Virus record (IMG/VR): IMGVR_UViG_3300050821_021707
Span: 1-41,604 of that record
Length of the DNA stretch: 41,604 nucleotides
Direction: 5' to 3' (one strand)
Source: a virus
Positions 33,714-39,592 of this stretch are shown in pieces (the first letter of the stretch is position 1; each line of letters opens with the position of its first letter). The notes below the pieces were generated by a model, which was not told the DNA's origin, did no database searches, and saw only the letters and a list, made by a program, of their open reading frames with translations. The translations under genes and the position numbers were made by a program.

Positions 33714-33991
33714 CGGGCCGCCGTTCTGCGTTCTAGTTCTTCGGTTGGGCGGGAGGGAACTGCACAAACGGATTTTTTCGGGCGGCCCCGCTTGCGCCGG
33801 GTGGGCTCGATCTGACCGGCCGTCAGCCAGGCCTCAACCTCGTCGCGTTTGTACAGAACCTGCTGGCTGCCGGGCACCCGCAGGAAGGGTGGACCTTTAC
33901 GTTGATAACGCCAGAACTTGATGGTGGCCGGCGCCATCTTCAGGTAGGCGGCCACCTCGTCGTTGCTCATAAGGTCGGGTTCGTCGGGCAT
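33710..33991 (-). CDS. Excisionase-like helix-turn-helix protein
   Basis: 93 residues with a winged HTH of the MerR/excisionase (HTH_17) class: LMSNDEVAAYLKMAPATIKF for the helices, FLRVPGSQQVLYKRDEVEAWL for the wing. A basic tail (RRKRGRPKKS) could add DNA contact. It is transcribed away from the integrase across a 160-base gap and begins the early operon. This fits a recombination directionality factor whose expression accompanies lytic replication, though a transcription regulator is equally possible. Confidence 0.7.
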   Translation of the reverse strand: MPDEPDLMSNDEVAAYLKMAPATIKFWRYQRKGPPFLRVPGSQQVLYKRDEVEAWLTAGQIEPTRRKRGRPKKSVCAVPSRPTEELERRTAAR

Positions 33992-34078
33992 GCGAGGGAT
34001 AATCCCACCGGCTGAAAGCCCTGTAAAGAGGCTGTTTTAGCTTGAGGCCCTTGGCGTTCTGGAGGTTCTGACTCGATA

Positions 34079-34105
34079 GCGACTGGATGCGACTGAGAGC
34101 GACTG
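34079..34105. repeat. Three helically phased GCGACTG repeats upstream of integrase
   Basis: GCGACTG occurs at 34079, 34089 and 34099, exactly 10 bp apart, so all lie on one face of DNA. A partial GACT unit starts at 34070. The array lies in the gap between the excisionase-like and integrase genes. It may be arm-type integrase sites, excisionase sites or an operator. A TATGAT at 34107-34112 could be a -10 element for the integrase, but no good -35 is seen. Confidence 0.55.
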
Positions 34106-34151
34106 TTATGATCCTTGTCCCTACAACCACCAGCACCGAAAGGGGACTGTC

Positions 34152-35339
34152 ATGCCGAATGTCCAGTCGAAGAACGGCCGCTACCAGGCCCGCTACCGCG
34201 ACGCCGAGGGCAAACAGCATTCACGGAGCTTCACCGACTACGACGCGGCCTGGACCTGGGCCCGGGCCTGCGAGGCCGACGCCATCGGCGAAGGCACCCT
34301 CGAGCTGCGCCCCGGCGAAGTGACCGTGCGCCGCTTCGCCGAAGAATGGCTCGATGCCCTCGAGGGCGAGATGGGCCCCCACAGCCTGGCCCGCATGCGC
34401 CGGGGTTTCGAGAATCAGGTCTTCCCCAGCCTGGGCGGCATGCTGCTCGGCGAACTGTCCGCCCTGCGGATAAAGGCCTGGCGCAATGACCAGATGGATT
34501 ACGCGGCCAGCACCCGCCGACTGGTGGCCAGCTGGTTGCTGCGTTGCCTGACCGCGGCGGTGGACGACCGTCATCTCGATGATGAAATCCTGGCCGGTAT
34601 CACTCGGCAGCTCAAGAGCAAACCCATCCGCCGCGATCATCGGCCGCCGGTCTCGGCCTTGTCCACTGACGAGGTGATAATACTGGCCAACGCCATGCCG
34701 GCCCACGTGCAAGTGAGCGTAAAGATAGCCGCCATGACCGGCCTAAGGATCAGTGAAGTCCTGGGCTTAACAGTGGATAAGGTGGATTTCCTTCGTCACG
34801 AAATCCATATCCATCGCCAGCTGAAAAGCCTGCCTCATATCGGCACATACCTGGGGCCGACCAAGACCCAATCGTCCTATAGGACAATCCCGGTCGAGCC
34901 CATCGTGACCGACGCCATCGCCGCCCACCTGGCCCGCTTCCCCACCTTCGAGCAGGAAGTGCCGGTCTCCACCGATGACCGCCGATTCTCCCCGCAGAAG
35001 GTGCAGCTGACGGTGATGACCAAGACCGGCCGCCCCTACCTGGCCTCCAACTTCGACCACCTGATCAAGGCCCGGGGTCGCGAGGCCGGCCTCGGCCCGG
35101 GCGTCACCTTTCACCGGCTGCGCCACCACTACGCCAGCCTGCACCTCGCCGACGGCATGCCCCTGCCTGAGCTGGCCGCCTACCTGGGCCACGCCAACCC
35201 GGCCGTCACCCTGCGGGTCTACAGCCACTTCATGCCTCAACCGGACCGCCCCCAACGCAGCACCGTGGCCACCGCCTGGGGATACCAGGATCAGCGGCAA
35301 GATTATAAAACTCCCCTGACCCCTCTCCGATCGGAATGA
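34152..35339 (+). CDS. int: Tyrosine integrase
   Basis: 395 residues with AAAGGGGA before the ATG. It recombines attP with attB. Residues 1-50 form the arm-binding start (RYQARYRDAEGKQHSRSF); about 55-150 the core-binding domain (TVRRFAEEWLDAL); the rest is the catalytic domain, with R199 (TGLRISEVLGL), K238 (PTKTQSSYRT), H321 and R324 (FHRLRHHYAS), H347 (YLGHANP) and nucleophile Y357 (RVYSHF). All catalytic residues are present, so it should be active. It shows that the phage is temperate. Confidence 0.93.
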   Translation: MPNVQSKNGRYQARYRDAEGKQHSRSFTDYDAAWTWARACEADAIGEGTLELRPGEVTVRRFAEEWLDALEGEMGPHSLARMRRGFENQVFPSLGGMLLGELSALRIKAWRNDQMDYAASTRRLVASWLLRCLTAAVDDRHLDDEILAGITRQLKSKPIRRDHRPPVSALSTDEVIILANAMPAHVQVSVKIAAMTGLRISEVLGLTVDKVDFLRHEIHIHRQLKSLPHIGTYLGPTKTQSSYRTIPVEPIVTDAIAAHLARFPTFEQEVPVSTDDRRFSPQKVQLTVMTKTGRPYLASNFDHLIKARGREAGLGPGVTFHRLRHHYASLHLADGMPLPELAAYLGHANPAVTLRVYSHFMPQPDRPQRSTVATAWGYQDQRQDYKTPLTPLRSE

Positions 35340-35519
35340 GAAAGTGCTGGTCAGAGGGCCTAAAAAAATGGTAGGTACAATATCGTGGTTTATCCCGCCT
35401 GGAAAAGTGCAATGGAAGTCTACTTTCGCCCCCTCTGACCAGCCCGTTTATGCCCTCTGACCTGCAAGGACAGTGTCCTTACTGGGGGTTGAAGGGGACT
35501 GATAGAAACTGAAACGGGA
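35340..35519. other. attP candidate region downstream of integrase
   Basis: This 180-base gap is AT-richer than its surroundings. CTGGTCAGAGGG (35347-35358) and CCCTCTGACCAG (35431-35442) are a perfect 12-bp inverted repeat; CCCTCTGACC recurs at 35453-35462. The A-rich stretch between them (TAAAAAAATGG, then TACAATATCG) could hold the crossover core. Arm sites around a core next to int are the normal attP layout. No tRNA 3' end is recognised, so the core itself cannot be named. Confidence 0.5.
35466..35480. promoter_or_regulatory. Perfect palindrome, possible operator
   Basis: AAGGACA-G-TGTCCTT: two perfect 7-base arms around one central base, in the gap between integrase and the convergent minus-strand operon. 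The form suits a homodimeric DNA-binding protein. It might also be a part of attP or a terminator stem. Confidence 0.4.
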
Positions 35520-36068
35520 TTACTCTGTTGTTGACTTACGGTTGATCGGGCGCCGTCTACGCCGGGCCAGGTACCGGCGCATGACGGCCCCGCCGAACAG
35601 CCAGCCGCCGACCAGGGAGGGGATCAGGAACCACCAGGAGGCGGCCACGAAGCTGCCCACCACGCCGGCCAGGATCAGGAACTCCCCCAGGTCGGTCTGG
35701 CGCCGGTCGTCGAGGTGGTTGCCCTTCCAGGCCCGCCAGCGGGCTCGAGGGCGGCGTTGGAGGGCCACCCAGTGGTCATGGCCGAGGCGAGCCTCGGCCT
35801 CGGTGCAGTAGCGCTCCAGCTCGCCGTCGTGGGGGCCGCCGAAGACCATGGTCTCGAAGATGATGGGGGGGCCCTCACCGAAGCGGTGGTCCAGGCCCAG
35901 CCACACCGTGGACACCTGCACCCGGCCGACCCGGGTGTCGGCGATGCGGTAGTAGTCGGACCCGTACTTCATCTCGCCCCATTGGCGCAGGCTGATTTGG
36001 CGGCCGTCCCGGTCGTAGTAGCGGACCGGATCGTCGGGATTGCAGGAGTCGAAGAGGTCGCTATTCAC
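35520..36068 (-). CDS. Phage protein with conserved RYYDRDG/VSTVWLGLDH domain and membrane tail
   Basis: 182 residues from GTG 36068, overlapping the ParB-like gene's stop (GTGA). The N-terminal about 110 residues (RYYDRDGRQIS, VSTVWLGLDHRF, IIFETMVFGG, RYCTEAEARLGH) match a small soluble family frequent in actinobacteriophages, role unknown. Two membrane helices follow (FLILAGVVGSFVAASWWFLI and the next segment), then a very basic end. The membrane tail on this domain is unusual to my knowledge; it may tether the domain to the inner membrane. Confidence 0.65.
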   Translation of the reverse strand: MNSDLFDSCNPDDPVRYYDRDGRQISLRQWGEMKYGSDYYRIADTRVGRVQVSTVWLGLDHRFGEGPPIIFETMVFGGPHDGELERYCTEAEARLGHDHWVALQRRPRARWRAWKGNHLDDRRQTDLGEFLILAGVVGSFVAASWWFLIPSLVGGWLFGGAVMRRYLARRRRRPINRKSTTE

Positions 36069-36898
36069 CGCGGCAGCGGGAACTCCTCCCGGGTGGTGGC
36101 CCCGTAATGCCAGACCAGCTGACCCCGGTGCTCTCCCTCCCGCCACATGTTCCAGGCCTTGGTTACCAGCGCCACCTCGCGGTAGTCGACCATCTTCTTG
36201 AAGCCTCGGGCGTGGCTGTTCATCAGCAGATTGCGCAGCTGCAGGATGGGGTCGTTGCCGGAAAGGTTCTCGCCGGTGGTCAGGGCGTAGAAGAAGGCGT
36301 CGCGATGGTCGGCGTCGAGCTGACCGAAGCGGCGGTACAGGGTGGTGCCGGGCCCGGGCCGGATGCGGACCTGGCGCATGATGACCTGCATCTTCCGCAC
36401 CGACTCCCGCCAGGTGTCGGCGTCCTCGGCGAAGATGCCCAGCAACTGGGGAGTGGACACCGGAAACTTATTGGTGATCACACTGGCGTCGGGCAGGGCC
36501 CCGATCATGCGCAGCTTGGCCTCCCAGCGCAGGCCGGCGGCCAGGGCGGTGACGTTGACCTCGCCCCGCAGCTTCAAGGCATCGGCGGTGGCCCGGGTCA
36601 GCCCGGAGTCCATGATGTCCTGGTTCTCGGTGGGCAGATTTCTGGCGACGATGAACTCGAGTGTCACACCGGTCACGACCACCGCCGTCAGCCGGTGCTG
36701 GCCGTTGATCAGATGGCCACCCACGTCGAAGGCGATGGCGTCGTTGGAGACCCGCCACTCGCCGGCCTGGATGATGGCCACCCAGTACTCGACCCGTTGA
36801 TCGCGCAGCGCCCGGTTGTGGACCTGGGTGCCCAGGTACTTGTCGGCCATGGCCGGGCTGATCTTCTCGAGCCGGACGGTGACCCGGGGTTCGGCCAT
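36065..36898 (-). CDS. ParB/Srx-like domain protein
   Basis: 277 residues. ATG 36898 is preferred because AAGG lies seven bases upstream; a GTG three bases earlier is possible. Residues about 40-90 carry the ParB/sulfiredoxin-fold signature (AFDVGGHLINGQHRLTAVVV). The rest is helical, including DSGLTRATADALKLRG. This family is common in actinobacteriophages; ParB folds bind CTP or act as nucleases, but phage members are mostly uncharacterised. It stands in a three-gene minus-strand operon. A role in partition is not supported, since no ParA is present. Confidence 0.72.
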   Translation of the reverse strand: MAEPRVTVRLEKISPAMADKYLGTQVHNRALRDQRVEYWVAIIQAGEWRVSNDAIAFDVGGHLINGQHRLTAVVVTGVTLEFIVARNLPTENQDIMDSGLTRATADALKLRGEVNVTALAAGLRWEAKLRMIGALPDASVITNKFPVSTPQLLGIFAEDADTWRESVRKMQVIMRQVRIRPGPGTTLYRRFGQLDADHRDAFFYALTTGENLSGNDPILQLRNLLMNSHARGFKKMVDYREVALVTKAWNMWREGEHRGQLVWHYGATTREEFPLPR

Positions 36899-37209
36899 CA
36901 CACCGCCTTCAAGGCGGAAGCCGCGTAGCGGGTCTTGAAGCGCTCGTAGAGGCGTTGGCGGTACTCCGGCAGGGTCCAGCGGTGGTCCTCGAAGTCGGCC
37001 CGGTAGCCGTCGGGGTAGGCGTAGTGGCGGCTCTGCAGCTCGCCGATCAGGTCGATGACGTCGTGGCGCTCGGTGGTGCAGCGGTCGCAGCGCAGCGTCA
37101 GGCGCCAGCCCACCACCGCCGGCAAGTCACCGCGGGAGTATTCCGACCAGGCGTGCCCATAGGTCCGGCATTGCAGGCTGGCGGCGCCCAAATCCATTCG
37201 TTTCGGCAA
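36898..37209 (-). CDS. Small zinc-finger-like protein
   Basis: 103 residues from TTG 37209 with AAAGGG about 11 bases upstream; ATG 37197 is an alternative. QCRTYGHAWSEY and LRCDRCTTERHDVIDLIG give C-x-x-x-x-H and CxxC ligands for a zinc ribbon, followed by SRHYAYPDGYR. The same combination is known in small actinophage proteins of unknown role. It heads the ParB-like operon. In the 146 bases upstream (37210-37355), facing the divergent HTH gene, I see no promoter strong enough to name. Confidence 0.65.
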   Translation of the reverse strand: MPKRMDLGAASLQCRTYGHAWSEYSRGDLPAVVGWRLTLRCDRCTTERHDVIDLIGELQSRHYAYPDGYRADFEDHRWTLPEYRQRLYERFKTRYAASALKAV

Positions 37210-37355
37210 TGGGGAAGTGCCCTTTCGCTATAGGGGTGTGGTATCAAGGCGAGACTAACGGCGGATGAGGGCGGCGTAAAGGGTATAGAAGGAGGCTGAA
37301 AAAATAAGAAACCCAACCATTTAGACGTTCCTACCAGCGAGGAAGGGAGCTGGCA

Positions 37356-37565
37356 TTGGTGGTGGAAGCCGCCGATCTGATCCGTCAAGTCACCGTGCTG
37401 GCCGGCGAATATCACCGGCTGGAACAGCAAACCCGCGAGGCTCGAGACCGGCTGTACGGCCTGGTCAGGGCGGGAATTGAGGCCGGCCTGACCTACACCC
37501 AGGTCGGGGTGGCAGCCGGGGTGTCGCGGACCCGGGTGAAGCAAATCGTCAACGGGGGCCCCTAA
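37356..37565 (+). CDS. Small HTH DNA-binding protein, repressor candidate
   Basis: 69 residues from TTG 37356 (or GTG 37359/37362), with GGAAGGGAG upstream. An N-terminal helix (REARDRLYGLVRAGIEAG) precedes an HTH (TYTQVGVAAGVSRTRVKQIV). Except for the integrase it is the only plus-strand gene in the right part, divergent from the ParB-like operon and convergent with the eight-gene chain. Its layout resembles the HTH protein at 37664-37990. A regulator of lysogeny is possible; the sequence is too short for a family call. Confidence 0.6.
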   Translation: MVVEAADLIRQVTVLAGEYHRLEQQTREARDRLYGLVRAGIEAGLTYTQVGVAAGVSRTRVKQIVNGGP

Positions 37566-37576
37566 GGCAACCGCTA

Positions 37577-37612
37577 TTGCCCTTCTCACTGGTGGGGGAG
37601 TGAGAGGGGCAA
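37577..37612. terminator. Strong hairpin between convergent HTH genes
   Basis: TTGCCCTTCTCACT (37577-37590) and AGTGAGAGGGGCAA (37599-37612) form a 14-base-pair stem with one G-T pair and an 8-base loop. It lies 12 bases after the plus-strand HTH stop and 52 bases after (on minus) the opposing gene's stop, so it suits a bidirectional terminator. No T-run follows, as is common in GC-rich actinobacteria. Confidence 0.65.
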
Positions 37613-37663
37613 CGTTGCTCTGCGTCACCAAATACTCCGTAGAGTGGGCTCTACACCCGGGGG

Positions 37664-37990
37664 TCACGATTTCTTCTTTTTCGGCTTACGCCGGGGTTTG
37701 GTTTCCACATCGGCCTGGCCGGATACCTCGTCGCCGGCCTCGGCCAATTGCTGGATGCGGGTGTAGTGCACGCCGGCCGCCTGGGCGATGGCCCGGTAGG
37801 GGATACCGCGACGCACGGCGGCGATGATCAGGAAGTCCCGCCGGACCCGCAGCGCCTTCTGGGCCGCGGCCACCTCCCGATGCTGGGCGGCCACGGCCTC
37901 CAGGCGGTCCAGGGTGGCCCGGTCGGTCTTATTGGGCAGCTGGGGCCTCCGAGCTGTCGATGTGGGGCAGTCGTCCCGCCCGCTGCTCAT
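37664..37990 (-). CDS. Small HTH protein with basic tail
   Basis: 108 residues from ATG 37990, which would overlap the preceding gene by 62 bases; a CTG at 37939 with GGAGG six bases before it is a plausible shorter start (91 residues). A helix (AAQHREVAAAQKALRVRRDF) leads into an HTH (PYRAIAQAAGVHYTRIQQLA), and the end is strongly basic (KPRRKPKKKKS). It is the last gene of the eight-gene chain. The helix-plus-HTH layout parallels the convergent 69-residue protein. Regulator function is inferred. Confidence 0.6.
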   Translation of the reverse strand: MSSGRDDCPTSTARRPQLPNKTDRATLDRLEAVAAQHREVAAAQKALRVRRDFLIIAAVRRGIPYRAIAQAAGVHYTRIQQLAEAGDEVSGQADVETKPRRKPKKKKS

Positions 37991-38117
37991 ATGAGCAATC
38001 GCCGTCGTGTCCGTCTGGAAGCACGCACATCCATACGATGCGCTCGGGATCGTGACCCAGCTTCCCGCAGGGCGGGGCGCACTCATTATCGGCGTTCGGT
38101 GGCAGGGGAGGGCTCAC
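37929..38117 (-). CDS. Small Cys/His protein with NAD-type N-terminus
   Basis: 62 residues from GTG 38117 (GTGA overlap). The start, SPPLPPNADNE, carries the recurrent NAD motif. Ligands C13, C17, H22, C31, H37 and C41 (CAPPCGKLGHD; MCVLPDGHDGDC) suggest a small metal-binding fold. This arrangement, a Cys-Pro-x-Cys followed by PDGHxGDC, is known in small actinophage proteins. Function unknown. Confidence 0.55.
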   Translation of the reverse strand: MSPPLPPNADNECAPPCGKLGHDPERIVWMCVLPDGHDGDCSYEQRAGRLPHIDSSEAPAAQ

Positions 38118-38386
38118 CCCTCGGCCGCCTCGAGGGGAGCCCTTCTCGAGGCCTTCATGGCCCGGCTGTGGGCGGCGCGGTGCTCCGGGGTCCAGGTGTC
38201 GGCCGGGCGGCCTCGAGGGCGCCGGGAGGCCATCCAGGCGGCGATGGTGGTCGCCCACCAGAACGGGGTCCGGCCCAGCAGGCCGTCGGGGGCCGGCAGG
38301 GTGCCGCGCTGGCGGTGGGCCCGCACCGCCGAGACGGACAGGCCCAGCCGCTCGGCGATGTCGGGGATGGTCAGCTGTTCGGTCAC
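38114..38386 (-). CDS. Helix-turn-helix DNA-binding protein
   Basis: 90 residues from GTG 38386 (GTGA overlap). HTH at LTIPDIAERLGLSVSAVRAH, then RQRGTLPAPDGLLGRTPFWW like the wing of MerR/HTH_17 proteins, then a basic helical tail with TPEHRAAHSRAMKASRR. The tail resembles homing-endonuclease or NUMOD-type DNA-contact segments, but no nuclease domain is present. It sits mid-chain, so it may be a phage regulator. Confidence in DNA binding is good; its target is unknown. Confidence 0.65.
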   Translation of the reverse strand: MTEQLTIPDIAERLGLSVSAVRAHRQRGTLPAPDGLLGRTPFWWATTIAAWMASRRPRGRPADTWTPEHRAAHSRAMKASRRAPLEAAEG

Positions 38387-38556
38387 TTCGGCTCCTTCGG
38401 ACCGCCGATACCGGGGAAGAGGCGCTCGCTCCACACCTCGAGGCCATGGCTATGGCGCCGGCCCAACCAGCTCATCAGGCGCCATTGCAGCGAGAGGAAG
38501 GCCATGGTGCCCACGAAGATGGCCGGAACCAACCACAGCAGGTTCAGCCAGCTCAC
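38383..38556 (-). CDS. Small membrane protein
   Basis: 57 residues from GTG 38556 (GTGA overlap). One membrane helix (LNLLWLVPAIFVGTMAFLSL) followed by a basic, positive-inside end (WRLMSWLGRRHSHG). It lies between a coiled-coil and an HTH gene. Unknown function; small membrane proteins in phage early regions often act in host takeover or superinfection exclusion, but nothing specific is seen. Confidence 0.55.
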   Translation of the reverse strand: MSWLNLLWLVPAIFVGTMAFLSLQWRLMSWLGRRHSHGLEVWSERLFPGIGGPKEPK

Positions 38557-38765
38557 GGAGTTTCCTCGGGGTGGGAATGGCTCAGGTGCTCGGTCCACAG
38601 GTCGCGCATGGCGTGCTCCAGGTCGTGGACGGTCTGACGGAGGTTGGACACCTCCGTCCGGCCGTCGGCGACGGAGGCGCGGACCTCGGCGAAGCCGGCC
38701 CGCATCTCCAGGGCCAGGACGCGGATCTCGGCCAGCACGTCGGCGATGGTGGGCTCGGGGGTCAC
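38553..38765 (-). CDS. Small coiled-coil protein
   Basis: 70 residues from GTG 38765 (GTGA overlap). Almost wholly helical with heptad spacing (IADVLAEIRVLALEMRAGF, EVSNLRQTVHDLEHAMRDLW), ending in a His-rich tail HLSHSHPEETP. It would oligomerise. Coupled to the membrane-protein gene that follows, and possibly its partner. No family recognised. Confidence 0.55.
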   Translation of the reverse strand: MTPEPTIADVLAEIRVLALEMRAGFAEVRASVADGRTEVSNLRQTVHDLEHAMRDLWTEHLSHSHPEETP

Positions 38766-39169
38766 GGCCGCACCTCCGAACTATCGATCTGGGCGACCAC
38801 TTCGCTCAGATACCAGGCGTCCAGAACCTCAGCCTTGGCTTGCTGGACGGTCCTTGTCGTTCCGTCCTCAAGCACTTCACTTGGCTTATAGCGTCGGAGC
38901 TTCCATTCCCACCCTTCAGGTTGACGGGCCACCGTAAGCCAGTAGTCGTCGGCCATGCGCCTGCGCCAGTACACGGTTTTGCCGCCCGTCACTCGCTCAG
39001 TGATGCGCTCCCAGGGTCCGTGATCTCCGTAGCCACTGTGGCCGTGCCATTCGGAACCGCAGGACGGACAGAACCACTGATCTTCAATCCACCGCATCCT
39101 GCCACGGCATCCGTGGGGGCACCTCGGCATCGGTAGGGTGTCCGCATATTCGGCGTTCGGGGCGGTCAC
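38762..39169 (-). CDS. Zinc-ribbon protein with NAD-type N-terminus
   Basis: 135 residues from GTG 39169 (GTGA overlap). The start TAPNAEYADT is a copy of the recurrent motif. A zinc ribbon follows (CPHGCRGRMRWIEDQWFCPSC), then a beta-rich part (YWRRRMADDYWLTVARQPEG) and a helical end. The codon choice from about 38790 to 39110 is less GC-biased than its neighbours, hinting at a separate origin. Function unknown. Confidence 0.6.
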   Translation of the reverse strand: MTAPNAEYADTLPMPRCPHGCRGRMRWIEDQWFCPSCGSEWHGHSGYGDHGPWERITERVTGGKTVYWRRRMADDYWLTVARQPEGWEWKLRRYKPSEVLEDGTTRTVQQAKAEVLDAWYLSEVVAQIDSSEVRP

Positions 39170-39357
39170 GACCGCACCTGCCGGGCCCAGACCACCCCGA
39201 CGACGATGGTCACCAGGGCGCCCACAATGGCCAGGACGGCGAAACTATCGGCGACCAGGATGGCCAGGTCCACCATCAGGGCGGTCAGGCTGAGAGCCCA
39301 CCAGAAGAGAATTTCAATCCGGCGGCGGGGGCTATGGGTGGGGTAGTAGGGGGTCAT
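39166..39357 (-). CDS. Small two-span membrane protein
   Basis: 63 residues from ATG 39357, sharing a base with the previous stop (TGATG). Two membrane helices: EILFWWALSLTALMVDLAIL and SFAVLAIVGALVTIVVGVVW, with basic ends (PRRRIE; ARQVRS). The longer in-frame start is rejected because it would run into the upstream gene. Unknown role. Confidence 0.58.
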   Translation of the reverse strand: MTPYYPTHSPRRRIEILFWWALSLTALMVDLAILVADSFAVLAIVGALVTIVVGVVWARQVRS

Positions 39358-39524
39358 CAGATGAGCCCCGCGACCACTAGAGGATTGGCGGCCCCACACT
39401 CAGGGCAACGCGGGCAATCCTGCTCGATGGTGGTGCAGTGGACCAGGCAGGAATCCAGGCCGTAGCCGTCGGTCTCCCATTCCCCGGTCGGGTCCAGCTC
39501 GGCCAGTAGTTCTTCGAAATCCAT
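39357..39524 (-). CDS. Small Cys-rich protein, first gene of the chain
   Basis: 55 residues from ATG 39524, with AAGGGAAA about 11 bases upstream and a promoter behind it. Acidic N-terminal helix (DFEELLAELDPTGEWE), then C26, H29, C30, C37, C40 and C43 (CLVHCTTIEQDCPRCPECG), which could bind zinc. Its stop shares a base with the next ATG. It opens an eight-gene overlapping chain and shares its leader with the Gp88-like gene. Confidence 0.6.
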   Translation of the reverse strand: MDFEELLAELDPTGEWETDGYGLDSCLVHCTTIEQDCPRCPECGAANPLVVAGLI

Positions 39525-39562
39525 GGTGGTTGTTTCCCTTCGTTGTTTGGTTGCTGAGAACT

Positions 39563-39591
39563 AATGTAGCATACGGTGAGACGATAGGCAA
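39563..39591 (-). promoter_or_regulatory. Sigma-70-like promoter of the eight-gene chain
   Basis: On the minus strand, TTGCCT (39591-39586), a 17-base spacer and TACATT (39568-39563) give a credible promoter. The -10 area GCTACATTAG and the leader end AACAACCACCATGG recur before the Gp88-like gene. The transcript would start about 30 bases before the ATG at 39524. Confidence 0.6.
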
Positions 39592-39592
39592 G

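Noticed and set aside
35340-35519. A tRNA gene or tRNA fragment at the attachment region
   Set aside because: No cloverleaf, T-loop consensus or anticodon arm could be built by eye. A tRNA scan would decide.
36065-36898. Plasmid-like partition system
   Set aside because: The ParB-like protein has no ParA ATPase partner and no clear parS repeats. The integrase points to an integrating phage.
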